From positions 62,001 to 126,000 of the forward strand of contig NZ_JADPKS010000051.1 of the NCBI RefSeq assembly GCF_023074175.1: a stretch of DNA of 64,000 nucleotides, in the 5' to 3' direction. Positions 9,933-18,756 of this stretch are shown one piece after another. The notes below the pieces were generated by a model. That model ran no database searches. It was not told the DNA's origin and worked only from the letters and a program-made list of their open reading frames with translations. The stretch is from Bradyrhizobium sp. 139 (GTDB lineage: Bacteria > Pseudomonadota > Alphaproteobacteria > Rhizobiales > Xanthobacteraceae). Both the position numbers and the translations under genes were made by a program. Every line of letters begins with the position of its first letter. The first letter of the stretch is position 1.

Positions 9933-10500
9933 CGTCGGGCAAAACACCTCGTCAAGTCCTCGCCTCAAAAATATTTTACTTTTCCGAATTTCGGATTTAT
10001 GGCATACACGCTTCACCTCGGCCCTGCCAAAGGGGCGTTCGCGACCGTCACGACATGCGGGCCGGGTGGCGGTGGACGCGGCAGCGTCGGCGCGATCAGC
10101 GTGAGGACAGGGCGGGCAACCGTGAGTCCCCACGCGACGCGGTACGACACGGCGCTGTAACAACGGTCTTGTTGATGTCAGGGGCGAGCACACGCAAAGC
10201 CTCTCGGCAGTCAGGCGGGACCGTCCGCGGACGGAGAAGTCGTGTGGTCCTGACGCCCGGGGTCTGTGCGTCAAGTCCCAGCGGTGATGTGAGTTGCCCG
10301 ACCGGGCGCGCGCATCAGCGATCCGCGAGGGCGACGGGGGCAATAGTGCATCGCTCCCCGAGGAGAGCACGAAGGACACCGTTAAAACCATCCGCGCAGG
10401 GAAGGCCGGGCGTTCGGCCAACCCGTGGTCCACCCAGGCAACACTCGGGCAAAACCTGCCGCGGGAACGTGCAGCCATGCGCCCTTCCCGGCAGCGAAAA
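9933..10500. repeat. Degenerate copy of a large Bradyrhizobium dispersed intergenic repeat
   Basis: I recognise by memory several phrases of a several-hundred-base element scattered through Bradyrhizobium chromosomes: a start with CGTCGGGCAAAACAC, then AATATTTTACTTTTCCGAAT and TTCGGATTTATGGCAT, then GGGGCGTTCGCGACCGTCAC, GTGGACGCGGCAGCGTCGG, TCGTGTGGTCCTGACGCCCG and GCGCAGGGAAGGCCGGGCGT in that order. The copy is diverged and its right end is unclear. The element has no plausible coding potential. Boundaries are approximate, and the identification needs a genome-wide comparison. Confidence 0.6.
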
Positions 10501-10641
10501 AACCTGATTTCGCGGTGGAACGAACGCCGGGCAGGCCCGATTCAAGCCACATCCTCTCCGGATTTGCGGCTCATTACCACCCAAGTCTTTGATGACAAAG
10601 GGAAGGTAACGAGTTGCGTCAGGCGTAAACGGGAGACCAGG

Positions 10642-11871
10642 ATGGGCAACCGCACCGCAAAGTTCATATCCGCGCTAGTCGGCAGCATCATTGCCGGCGC
10701 GCCACTGGCCGCCGTGTCGCAGAACGCGCCGACGGCAACGAGCACGGCAAATGCCGCCAGCGACTGCCTTGCCGCGCCGAAGGGCACCGCGCCGCAGGGG
10801 CAGCATTGGTACTATCGCATCGAGCGCGCGACCAAGCGGCAATGCTGGTATATGCGCGCCGAAGGCGGCAAGGACAGCGCAAACGCCGTGCAGACTGCGC
10901 AAGCTTCACCCGACGCATCGGCAGCGGATTCCGCAGCGCCGCAGCAGCGCCCCGTGCAGGACGCACGCGCCGAATATCTGACGCCGCAGAGCAATGCCGT
11001 GCCGACCACGCCGAACGCGCCAGAGAAACCGGTGCCGATGCAACAGGCTGCGAGCCCCTCCGCCGAAAGCGCGCAGCTGCCTGCCGTCGCCACGCGCTGG
11101 CCCGATGCCTCCATCGCGGCCACGGCACCCGCACCGCAGCCGGCGCCCGCTCCTGTCGCGGCGCCCGCGCCGCCGAGCACGAAGCCGTCAAAATCCCCTG
11201 CCCCGGTCACGCTTGCCGCAGCAGATGCCACCATCGATAAACCGACCGGCTCGCTTCAGATGCTGCTGCTCGTGATCGGCGGCGCGCTCGCGCTCGCCGG
11301 CGTCCTCGCCAGCATCATCTATCGCTTCGCGGGCGGACGCGGACGCGTCCAGACCGCCGACCATCGCCGCGTCAACTGGGACAGTCGGGAGCCGCACGAT
11401 CACGATGGCAGTGCGCCCTGGCTTCACGCGACGCCGGCTGCCGCGCCGCGCGCGCAGCAGCCGCGCCCGGTGGATTTCCCGGTGGATTTCGATGCCGCGC
11501 GTCCCCAGGCCACGAGTCCTCAAGCCCCGCAGCTCGCCGCATTCACCAGCGAGATCGGCAGGATCGCAGCGCAATCCCGTTCGACTCGCAAAGAAGTCGC
11601 AGAAGAGCTCGCCGAGGCCGACATGTTCGACCGAGAGTTCGAGATCGAGGCGTCAGCTCCCCAGCTCGCGGCGAACGACATCAATGACGAAGAATCGGCC
11701 GATCGCGATGACAGTGTGCAGATCGAAGACGCCGTCGATGTCGACGTGATCACGGCGATGCTGGAGCGGCTGGCGAAGGAAGGGCCGCGCCTAGCGCAGT
11801 CAGCTATTTCTCAAGCTGATGACGCAGACCGCGCACAAAGCCTTCAAGGCCAACCTGGCGCTCGCGCTTAA
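10642..11871 (+). CDS. Alanine/proline-rich single-pass membrane protein of unknown function
   Basis: The 409-residue protein has a signal-like N terminus (residues 1-26, ending near AAVSQ), a short region with paired aromatic and Cys residues around HWYYRIE...RQCWYMR (about 55-75), a 100-residue low-complexity Ala/Pro/Gln linker, a clear membrane segment near 210-232 (LLLVIGGALALAGVLASII), and an acidic cytoplasmic tail. I cannot assign a function. The ATG at 10642 follows GGGAGACC; an in-frame extension back to 10294 would run into repeat DNA and is rejected. The stop codon lies 68 bases inside the 3' end of the convergent gmk gene, an unusually long tail-to-tail overlap. Confidence 0.8.
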   Translation: MGNRTAKFISALVGSIIAGAPLAAVSQNAPTATSTANAASDCLAAPKGTAPQGQHWYYRIERATKRQCWYMRAEGGKDSANAVQTAQASPDASAADSAAPQQRPVQDARAEYLTPQSNAVPTTPNAPEKPVPMQQAASPSAESAQLPAVATRWPDASIAATAPAPQPAPAPVAAPAPPSTKPSKSPAPVTLAAADATIDKPTGSLQMLLLVIGGALALAGVLASIIYRFAGGRGRVQTADHRRVNWDSREPHDHDGSAPWLHATPAAAPRAQQPRPVDFPVDFDAARPQATSPQAPQLAAFTSEIGRIAAQSRSTRKEVAEELAEADMFDREFEIEASAPQLAANDINDEESADRDDSVQIEDAVDVDVITAMLERLAKEGPRLAQSAISQADDADRAQSLQGQPGARA

Positions 11872-12463
11872 GCTGCTCGGCGCGAAGGATCGAACGCACG
11901 GCTTCGAAAGCGATACCAATATTATCGTTGACGACGATGTAGTCGTAAGCGTCGAAGTGACTCATTTCGTCGCCTGCTTTTTTCATGCGGCCGCGTATGA
12001 CCTCATCCGAATCCTGCGCGCGTGTATGCAGCCGCTGTTCGAGTGCAGCAACCGATGGAGGAAGGATAAAAACGCTAACGACGTCCTTTCCCGAACGATC
12101 GCGGAGTTGCTGGGTTCCTTGCCAATCGATGTCAAACAAGACATCGGTTCCTGACGCCAGCGCAGCGTCAACCGGATCACGCGGCGTGCCATAACGATTA
12201 CCGAAGACGTGAGCCCATTCGAGCAGCTCACCATTCTGCACCATCGTTTCAAAACGCTTCTGATCGACAAAGAAATAGTCCTTCCCGTCGACCTCGCCCG
12301 GTCGCATCGGCCGCGTTGTCGCGGAAACCGACATCTGGAGACCCGGGGTTTCTGCAATCAGCATTCGCGACAGTGTCGTCTTGCCCGCGCCCGACGGCGA
12401 GGACAGCACGAACATCAATCCGCGCCGCTCGACACCGTCAGTTCCGTGACCGCCCGTCGTCAT
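11804..12463 (-). CDS. gmk: Guanylate kinase
   Basis: It phosphorylates GMP to GDP, needed for GTP, dGTP and (p)ppGpp synthesis. The 219-residue protein has the P-loop SPSGAGKTT at about 22-30, the GMP-binding stretch SVSATTRPMRPGEVDG, the lid region and the DIDWQG motif, all normal. It is the last gene of the fabD-to-gmk run and starts three bases after the yicC stop codon; yicC-gmk is a widely conserved pair. Its 3' end overlaps the convergent membrane protein gene. Confidence 0.96.
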   Translation of the reverse strand: MTTGGHGTDGVERRGLMFVLSSPSGAGKTTLSRMLIAETPGLQMSVSATTRPMRPGEVDGKDYFFVDQKRFETMVQNGELLEWAHVFGNRYGTPRDPVDAALASGTDVLFDIDWQGTQQLRDRSGKDVVSVFILPPSVAALEQRLHTRAQDSDEVIRGRMKKAGDEMSHFDAYDYIVVNDNIGIAFEAVRSILRAEQLKRERQVGLEGFVRGLRHQLEK

Positions 12464-12466
12464 CGA

Positions 12467-13354
12467 TCACTCCAGATTCTGGACCTGTTCGCGGAACTGC
12501 TCGACCACGTTCTTCATGGCGAGCCCGGTATTGGTCAGCTCGATGTCGTTCGACTTCGAGCAGCAGGTGTTGACCTCGCGGTGAAACTCCTGCGCGAGGA
12601 AGTCGAGCTTGCGGCCGATCGGGCCGCCCTTGCCGATCAGCTCGCGCGCCTGCGCGATGTGGGAGGCGATGCGGTCGAGTTCCTCGCGGATGTCGGCCCT
12701 GGTCGCGATCAGGATCGCTTCCTGCATCAGGCGGTCGGAATCGAAACGGTCGGAGGTGTCGAGCAGTGTTGCGATCTGCTCGGCGAGCCGGGCCTTGATC
12801 GCCTCCGGCTTGCGGCCCGGCGCGGCCTCTGCCTTCCTCGCCAGCGCCTCGACCTCGTCAACCCGCTGGGTCAGGATCTGCCCGAGCGACGTCCCCTCGC
12901 GCTTGCGCATCTCGACCAGATCGGCGAGCGCCTTGTCGAAGGCCTCTGCGGCCGCAGCGCGCGCGGCCTTGTCCTCCTCCTCGTCGCCCTCGGGTTCGGC
13001 AACCTCGACGACGCCCTTGATGGCGAGCAGGCCGTCGACGCTCGGCGCGACCGCGTCGACCTTGCCGGCGATCACGGCGGCGGCCTTCAGGACGGCGTTG
13101 AGCACGTCGTCATTGATGCGGACGGAGGCCGCGGCATTGGCGCGCTTCACGGTGAGATTGGCGTAGACGGTGCCGCGCGACAAAAGCTCGCCGGCGCGTT
13201 TCTTGGCATGGGCCTCGAGTTCGTCGAACCCCTGCGGCAGCCGCACCCTGAGGTCAAAGCCCTTGGCGTTGACCGACTTCAATTCCCATTCGAACGTATA
13301 CGGCCCGCTAGCGCCGTGGCTTCGGGCAAAGCCGGTCATGGACGACAGCGCCAT
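12467..13354 (-). CDS. yicC: YicC family endoribonuclease
   Basis: The 295-residue protein starts with the family signature MTGFAR (preceded by MALSS) and ends with the conserved DUF1732 region containing QEFHREVNTCCSKSN and NTGLAMKN. YicC proteins have been shown to be endoribonucleases that act on RNA in stationary phase and in small-RNA decay. An acidic insert (EPEGDEEEDKA) lies near residues 120-130. The gene is sandwiched between mltG and gmk on the same strand, with an inverted repeat at 13378 just upstream. Confidence 0.93.
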   Translation of the reverse strand: MALSSMTGFARSHGASGPYTFEWELKSVNAKGFDLRVRLPQGFDELEAHAKKRAGELLSRGTVYANLTVKRANAAASVRINDDVLNAVLKAAAVIAGKVDAVAPSVDGLLAIKGVVEVAEPEGDEEEDKAARAAAAEAFDKALADLVEMRKREGTSLGQILTQRVDEVEALARKAEAAPGRKPEAIKARLAEQIATLLDTSDRFDSDRLMQEAILIATRADIREELDRIASHIAQARELIGKGGPIGRKLDFLAQEFHREVNTCCSKSNDIELTNTGLAMKNVVEQFREQVQNLE

Positions 13355-13377
13355 CAGGTCAGATTCTCCAGAAAGAT

Positions 13378-13411
13378 AAGATTCGCAAGGCCATCAAGGC
13401 ACGCGAATCTT
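13378..13411 (-). terminator. Inverted repeat between mltG and yicC
   Basis: Arms of nine bases, AAGATTCGC and GCGAATCTT, enclose about 16 bases. On the transcribed (minus) strand the hairpin is followed by a modestly T-rich ATCTTTC. It may reduce read-through from mltG into yicC-gmk or protect an mRNA end; it is not a classic strong terminator. Confidence 0.5.
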
Positions 13412-13469
13412 AAGACTATTTTGCCGGAAGTGGAATCCGCAAAGTCCCGTAGGCATCTCTGCGGCCGGC

Positions 13470-14741
13470 CTAGCGCTGGACCACCGGCGGCGATGGCTGC
13501 ACCGCGCCCTGCCGGGCCGGCGCGGGACCCGCGGGGCGAGCCGGCGGCTTCTTCTGCTGGCTCGGCCGTGCCGGCGTGGTCGCGGTCGGCGTATCGGCAG
13601 CGCCGGGCGCGGCGGCGGCCGGCGGCTGCGCATCCTCGGCCGGCTCGACCGTGTCGTTCTGAATCTGCTTTTCCATCGCGCGGAGCTTGGCGACGTTCTT
13701 CTGGTGCGCGTCGTAGGTCTCGGTGAAAGCGTGCCCGCCGCTGCCATCGGCGACGAAATAGAGGTCGCGGGTGCGGGCCGGATTGGCGGTGGCTTCGAGC
13801 GAGGCGCGGCCGGGGTTGGAGATCGGGCCCGGCGGCAGTCCCTCGATCACATAGGTGTTGTAGGGCGAGGGCTGCGTGATCTCGCTGCGCTTGATCGGAC
13901 GGCCGAGCGTACCCTTGCCGCCGACAAGGCCGTAGATGATGGTCGGATCGGACTGCAGCTTGATCCTCTGCTTCAGCCGGTTGGCGAATACGGCAGCGAC
14001 ACGGCTGCGCTCGTCGGGCTTGCCGGTCTCCTTCTCGACGATGGAGGCCAGCGTCACCAGTTGCTCCGGAGATTTCACCGGAATGTCCTGGCTGCGGCGC
14101 TCCCAGATCTCGGCGAGCACGCGCTTGTGCGCCTGCTGCATGCGCTGGATCACCTGATCACGCGGGGTCCCGCGCGGGAACTTATAGGTCTCGGGCAGCA
14201 GCGTGCCTTCGCGCGGCAATTCGCGAACGCTGCCGGTGAAGATGTCGTTGTCGGACAGCCGCGCCACGATCTGCTCGGAGGTCAGGCCTTCCGGTATAGT
14301 CACGGCGTGCTGCACCACCTTGCCCTCGACGATGGTCGCGATGACATCGCGCAAGGAGGCGTTCTTCTGGAACGAATACTCACCCGGCTTCAGGTCCGAG
14401 CTCGCCTTCAGCGCAGCGACGCTTGCGATGAACACCCACGGATTGACGTCGGTCACGCCTTCCCGGTTCAGCGTCTCGGCGATGTCGCGTTTGCCGGCGC
14501 GCTGGGGAATGTTGACGATCTTGTCTTCCTTCAGCGGACCCGCTGCCTCGAGCACCTGCCGTCCGTAATAATAGACGCCGCCTGCGCCGATCATGGCGAT
14601 CAGCAGGAGGGTGATGATGGCGTTGCCGACGATCACGAACGGATTGCGCGCCCGGTCCGATCGCTTCGGCGGCGGCGGGACCTGCTCGGGCTCGAGCGCT
14701 GCCCGCGGACTTCGGGGCGAAATGGGCGGCCTTTCACTCAT
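13470..14741 (-). CDS. mltG: Endolytic murein transglycosylase MltG
   Basis: This inner-membrane enzyme cleaves nascent glycan strands and so sets peptidoglycan chain length. The 423-residue protein has a proline-rich cytoplasmic head (1-33), one membrane segment (about 36-58), a LysM-like region, and the YceG catalytic domain with the essential Glu236 in ASIVEKETG and the block LQSDPTIIYGL. Beyond about residue 365 it has a 55-residue Pro/Ala/Gln tail of low complexity that is not part of the family core. It follows fabF, where many alphaproteobacteria place it. Confidence 0.95.
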   Translation of the reverse strand: MSERPPISPRSPRAALEPEQVPPPPKRSDRARNPFVIVGNAIITLLLIAMIGAGGVYYYGRQVLEAAGPLKEDKIVNIPQRAGKRDIAETLNREGVTDVNPWVFIASVAALKASSDLKPGEYSFQKNASLRDVIATIVEGKVVQHAVTIPEGLTSEQIVARLSDNDIFTGSVRELPREGTLLPETYKFPRGTPRDQVIQRMQQAHKRVLAEIWERRSQDIPVKSPEQLVTLASIVEKETGKPDERSRVAAVFANRLKQRIKLQSDPTIIYGLVGGKGTLGRPIKRSEITQPSPYNTYVIEGLPPGPISNPGRASLEATANPARTRDLYFVADGSGGHAFTETYDAHQKNVAKLRAMEKQIQNDTVEPAEDAQPPAAAAPGAADTPTATTPARPSQQKKPPARPAGPAPARQGAVQPSPPVVQR

Positions 14742-14866
14742 CGAAACAACCTGAATCCTGCCGGTTCAATCGCGGCCCAACAAATCGTGTGTCCGGCCAC
14801 ATGCACGCGCCCACTTGTATGACTATCGCCGAATACGGCAAATCGGTGGATTCGGTCAAACGCAAG

Positions 14867-16132
14867 CTAACTGGCCAAGCGGCGGAAGATCACCGACGCG
14901 TTGGTACCGCCAAAACCAAAAGAATTCGACAATGCGACGTTCACCTCACGCTTGCTCGCCATGTGTGGCACGAGATCGATCGCAGTCTCGACCGACGGAT
15001 TGTCGAGGTTGATGGTTGGCGGAACGACATTATCGCGAATTGCGAGAATAGCGAAGATCGCCTCGATCGCGCCGGCGGCACCAAGGAGATGGCCGGTCGA
15101 CGATTTGGTCGAGGACATCGCGACCTTGGAAGCGGCGTTGCCGAGCAGGCGTTCGACCGCACCGAGCTCGATCTCGTCACCGAGTGGTGTCGAAGTGCCA
15201 TGCGCGTTGATGTAGTCGATATCCGATGCCGTAAGGCCGGCGCGCTTGAGCGCCGCTGACATGCTGCGGAAGCCGCCATTGCCGTCGGGCGACGGCGAGG
15301 TGATGTGATAGGCATCACCCGAAAGACCGTAGCCGACCACCTCGGCATAGATCTTCGCGCCGCGTCGCTTGGCGTGATCGAGCTCTTCCAGGATCAGGAC
15401 GCCGGCGCCCTCGCCCATCACGAAGCCGTCGCGGTCCTTGTCGTAAGGGCGCGAGGCCTTCTCGGGCGTCTCGTTGAAGCCGGTGGAGAGCGCGCGCGCG
15501 GCGTTGAACCCCGCAATGCCGATGCGGCCGATCGGCGACTCCGCGCCGCCAGCGACCATGACGTCGGCATCGCCGAGCGCGATCAGACGGGCGGCATCGC
15601 CAACCGCATGCGCACCGGTCGAACAGGCCGTGACCACGGAATGGTTCGGCCCCTTCAAGCCGTGCGCGATCGAGACGTAACCGGAAGCGAGATTGATCAG
15701 GCGGCCTGGAATGAAGAACGGCGACACCCGGCGCGGTCCGCGCTCCTTCAGGAGGATCGCGGTGTCGGCAATGCCATTGAGGCCGCCGATGCCGGAACCG
15801 ATCATGGTGCCGGTGGCGCACTTGTCCTCCTCGGTCTCGGGATGCCAGTTGGCATCATCGAGCGCCTGGCCGGCTGCGGCCATGCCGAAGATGATGAAGT
15901 CGTCGACCTTGCGCTGGTCCTTCGGCTCCATCCACTTGTCGGGATTGAAGGTGTCATTCGTGCCGTCGCCGCGCACGACGGTGCAGGCGATCTTGGTCTG
16001 AAGATCGGAGACGTCGAAGCTCTCGATCCTGCGCGCACCGCTTTCGCCGTTGAGGATGCGTTTCCAGGTCGGCTCGACGCCACAGCTGAGCGGCGACACC
16101 ATGCCGAGACCCGTGACGACAACCCGCCTCAT
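14867..16132 (-). CDS. fabF: 3-oxoacyl-ACP synthase II (KAS II)
   Basis: It elongates acyl-ACP by decarboxylative condensation with malonyl-ACP. At 421 residues it has the full Cys-His-His catalytic triad: Cys170 in VVTACSTGA, His311 in NAHGTSTPLGD and His348 in STGHLLGAAG. The glycine-rich C-terminal segment NSFGFGGTNAS is intact. It lies between acpP and mltG in the fatty-acid operon and starts 108 bases after acpP ends. Confidence 0.97.
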   Translation of the reverse strand: MRRVVVTGLGMVSPLSCGVEPTWKRILNGESGARRIESFDVSDLQTKIACTVVRGDGTNDTFNPDKWMEPKDQRKVDDFIIFGMAAAGQALDDANWHPETEEDKCATGTMIGSGIGGLNGIADTAILLKERGPRRVSPFFIPGRLINLASGYVSIAHGLKGPNHSVVTACSTGAHAVGDAARLIALGDADVMVAGGAESPIGRIGIAGFNAARALSTGFNETPEKASRPYDKDRDGFVMGEGAGVLILEELDHAKRRGAKIYAEVVGYGLSGDAYHITSPSPDGNGGFRSMSAALKRAGLTASDIDYINAHGTSTPLGDEIELGAVERLLGNAASKVAMSSTKSSTGHLLGAAGAIEAIFAILAIRDNVVPPTINLDNPSVETAIDLVPHMASKREVNVALSNSFGFGGTNASVIFRRLAS

Positions 16133-16240
16133 ATCCGAAAACTCCGCATCGAAAGAATCACGGCCAATAACAAGAAACCGGCTGACCGCTGGTCAGCGGC
16201 CCGTCCGGTTTCAATGTTGTCCCCGCGAAAATGAAGAGCC

Positions 16241-16480
16241 TTAGCTCTTCGCGTTCTTCTCGAGAAACTTCGTGGCATCGCCGACGGTGAGAATCGTTTC
16301 CGCGGCGTCGTCCGGAATCTCGCAACCGAATTCTTCCTCGAACGCCATCACCAGTTCGACGGTGTCCAGACTGTCGGCGCCGAGGTCGTCGATGAAGCTC
16401 GCAGCGTCGACAACCTTCTCGGGTTCAACACCAAGGTGTTCGACCACGATCTTCTTAACCCGCTCGCCAATGTCACTCAT
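16241..16480 (-). CDS. acpP: Acyl carrier protein
   Basis: The 79-residue acidic carrier holds growing acyl chains on a phosphopantetheine arm attached to Ser37 in [12 protein letters not shown]. Length and helix pattern are normal for the fatty-acid ACP. It sits between fabG and fabF. The 308-base gap upstream suggests that it can also be transcribed separately, as is usual for this abundant protein. Confidence 0.98.
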   Translation of the reverse strand: MSDIGERVKKIVVEHLGVEPEKVVDAASFIDDLGADSLDTVELVMAFEEEFGCEIPDDAAETILTVGDATKFLEKNAKS

Positions 16481-16788
16481 TGCATAAACCTCGTGTTGTT
16501 CCCTGTAGACCCGACCCCCCGGGACGATACGAGCCGTCGTGGTCGTTGACTGCCTTGCTTACGAACTTGATTTGGCCCCATCTTAACCGATGTGGACCCC
16601 GGCGAACGACGGCCAAGGCTCCGCATCGCCAATATACAGGGTTTCAAAAACCTGCAATGGCGTTCTTTGCCCATCCGTTGATGGTCCGGTTATCATACTT
16701 CAACTGCCTTGACTACAAGCCTCATTTCGCTCCGGAAACGGCCGTTTGCCGCATCTGGGACCGCCCCAGTGGGCAGTACGGAACGACG
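16481..16788. other. Intergenic region between fabG and acpP
   Basis: This 308-base gap interrupts an otherwise tight operon and holds no gene. The only regulatory guess is the weak promoter listed at 16631-16657. A short T-rich run (TCATACTTCAACTG) lies near 16694. I see no convincing terminator for fabG. Confidence 0.5.
16631..16657 (-). promoter_or_regulatory. Possible acpP promoter
   Basis: On the minus strand TTGCAG and TATATT are separated by 15 bases, ending about 150 bases before the acpP start codon. The spacing is shorter than the usual 17, so this is a weak call made mainly because acpP is commonly transcribed from its own promoter. Confidence 0.25.
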
Positions 16789-17526
16789 TCAGATCATGGC
16801 CATGCCGCCGTTGACGTGGATGGTTTGCCCTGTGACATAGGCGGCTTCGTTCGAACTCAGGTAAACCGCGGCCGCCGCGATGTCCTCGGGCGTCCCCAGG
16901 CGAGCGGCCGGAACCTTGGTCAAAATCGTCTCGCGCTGCTTGTCGTTGAGCGCATCCGTCATCGGCGTCTTGATGAAGCCCGGCGCGATGCAGTTCGCGG
17001 TGACGCCGCGCTTGGCGTATTCGGCACCTACCGTCTTGATCATGCCGATCAAGCCCGCCTTCGACGCAGTGTAGTTGCCCTGCCCCGGATTGCCGGTAAC
17101 GCCGACCACCGAGGTGATGGCGATGATGCGACCGAAGCGCTTGCGCATCATCAATTTGGTGGCGGCACGCGCCAGGCGGAAGGTCGCGGTCAGATTGACG
17201 TTGATGACCTCCTCCCAGTCCTCGTCCCGGAGCTGCACGAAGAGATTGTCGCGGGTAATGCCGGCATTGGCGATGAGGATGTCAACCTGTCCCATCGCAG
17301 CTTCCGCGGCGGGCACCAGCGCCTCGACCTCGTCGGCCTTGGAGAGATTGCAGGGCAGCACATGAGCACGATCGACGAACTTGCCGGCAAGCTCGTCCAG
17401 CACTTCCTTCCGCGTTCCCGAAATCGCAACGGTGGCGCCCTGCGCGTGCAGCGCCTGCGCGATCGCGCCGCCGATGCCGCCGGTCGCGCCGGTGACGAGC
17501 GCCTTTTTGCCAGTCAGATCGAACAT
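16789..17526 (-). CDS. fabG: 3-oxoacyl-ACP reductase
   Basis: It performs the NADPH-dependent first reduction of each fatty-acid cycle. The 245-residue short-chain dehydrogenase has the cofactor motif TGATGGIG at 12-19, NAG at 87-89, and the catalytic Ser139, Tyr152 and Lys156 (YTASK). The ATG at 17526 is preceded by GGAGGAG, so the extra five residues of the longer frame are rejected. It lies 102 bases after fabD. Confidence 0.96.
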   Translation of the reverse strand: MFDLTGKKALVTGATGGIGGAIAQALHAQGATVAISGTRKEVLDELAGKFVDRAHVLPCNLSKADEVEALVPAAEAAMGQVDILIANAGITRDNLFVQLRDEDWEEVINVNLTATFRLARAATKLMMRKRFGRIIAITSVVGVTGNPGQGNYTASKAGLIGMIKTVGAEYAKRGVTANCIAPGFIKTPMTDALNDKQRETILTKVPAARLGTPEDIAAAAVYLSSNEAAYVTGQTIHVNGGMAMI

Positions 17527-17628
17527 CGATAACTCCTCCAAAGCGCGATCCGGAAAAGTGCGCAGCGGTTTTCCGGTAGGATCGCGCGTAAACTAAAGAA
17601 CTCAAGCGCGATGGCGAATCATCGCGCC

Positions 17629-18588
17629 TTAGGCCTGCTTCGCAGCGGCCAATGCATCCTTGGCAGCGGCAATGTCGTTGGGACCACCGACCGCAATTCC
17701 GACGGCGCCGTCCGCGATGCGCTTGACGAGGCCGGTCAGCACCTTGCCGGCGCCGATCTCGAAGAAGCAGGTGACGCCCTGCCCTGCCATATAGGCGACT
17801 GACTCGCGCCAGCGCACCGTCCCGGTGACCTGTTCGACCAGACGGCGGCGGATCTCGTCGGGATCAGTGATCGCGCTCGCCAGCACGTTTGACACCAGCG
17901 GCGCGGCCGGCACCTTGATCGTGACCTTGCCCAACGCTTCCGCCATGGCGTCCGCAGCCGGCTGCATCAGCTTGCAGTGGAACGGCGCAGACACCGGCAG
18001 CAGCATCGCTCGCTTGGCGCCCTTGATCTTGGCGATCTCGACGGCGCGATCGACCGCCTCCTTGTCGCCGGAGACAACCACTTGCCCGCCGCCATTGTCG
18101 TTGGCGGCCTGGCAGACCTGCCCCTGCGCCGCCTCGCCCGCGACCGCCATGGCGGCCTCGTAATCGAGGCCGAGCAGCGCGGCCATCGCGCCGGCGCCGA
18201 CCGGAACGGCTTTTTGCATTGCGAGACCGCGGGTGCGAAGCAGCCGCGCAGTGTCGGAAACGGTCAGGCTGCCGGCCGCAGCCAGCGCCGAATATTCACC
18301 GAGCGAGTGGCCGGCGACGAAGGCCGCGTCCCGCCCGACGGAAAAACCAGCTTCGGCCTCCAGCACGCGCAGGGTGGCGACAGACACCGCCATCAACGCC
18401 GGCTGGGCGTTTTCGGTGAGCTGGAGGGTTTCTGCCGGACCATCCCAGATGATCGCTGTCAGCTTCTCCCCAAGCGCGGCATCGATCTCGTCGAACACGG
18501 CGCGCGCCGCCGGGAAAGCCTCCGCCAGGGCTTTTCCCATGCCGACGGCCTGGGACCCCTGCCCCGGAAATGTGAATGCTGCCGTCAT
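17629..18588 (-). CDS. fabD: Malonyl-CoA:ACP transacylase
   Basis: It loads malonyl groups onto ACP. The 319-residue protein begins with FTFPGQGSQ, has the nucleophile Ser95 in GHSLGEYSALAAAG, and keeps the His-containing SAPFHCKLM segment. The ATG at 18588 follows GGGAG; the frame extending to 18678 has no ribosome site. It is the first gene of the run fabD-fabG-acpP-fabF-mltG-yicC-gmk, with a promoter candidate at 18686-18715. Confidence 0.96.
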   Translation of the reverse strand: MTAAFTFPGQGSQAVGMGKALAEAFPAARAVFDEIDAALGEKLTAIIWDGPAETLQLTENAQPALMAVSVATLRVLEAEAGFSVGRDAAFVAGHSLGEYSALAAAGSLTVSDTARLLRTRGLAMQKAVPVGAGAMAALLGLDYEAAMAVAGEAAQGQVCQAANDNGGGQVVVSGDKEAVDRAVEIAKIKGAKRAMLLPVSAPFHCKLMQPAADAMAEALGKVTIKVPAAPLVSNVLASAITDPDEIRRRLVEQVTGTVRWRESVAYMAGQGVTCFFEIGAGKVLTGLVKRIADGAVGIAVGGPNDIAAAKDALAAAKQA

Positions 18589-18685
18589 CGGCGCTCCCTG
18601 CTTGTCGGGCGTGATCCCTGCGAGAACCGGCAGCCGATTACGCACAGCCTTAGGCCATGGTTCCGGATCATGCTCCAAAGGGGGC

Positions 18686-18715
18686 CGTAGACACTGTCCG
18701 GGGCCGGAATGTCAA
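18686..18715 (-). promoter_or_regulatory. Housekeeping-type promoter before fabD
   Basis: On the minus strand a perfect -35 hexamer TTGACA is followed after 18 bases by TCTACG, a partial match to the -10 hexamer. It ends about 100 bases before the fabD start codon and points into the operon. Confidence 0.45.
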
Positions 18716-18756
18716 GCCAAGATAGGAACTTCGACCAGCATTCAACTGGGATGCCC

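Larger units (their letters stand above)
9667..10641. other. Long intergenic region containing dispersed repeat remnants
   Basis: These 975 bases between divergent genes contain no gene I can support. Several short frames exist, but none has a family signature or a good ribosome site. The left part should hold the E1alpha promoter. The middle is occupied by repeat sequence described separately at 9864-9905 and 9933-10500. The right end carries the GGGAGA ribosome site of the next gene. Confidence 0.6.

Noticed and set aside
10294..10641. N-terminal extension of the membrane protein gene at 10642
   Set aside because: The extra 116 codons lie in dispersed-repeat DNA and would bury a good signal sequence; the ATG at 10642 has its own GGGAG ribosome site.
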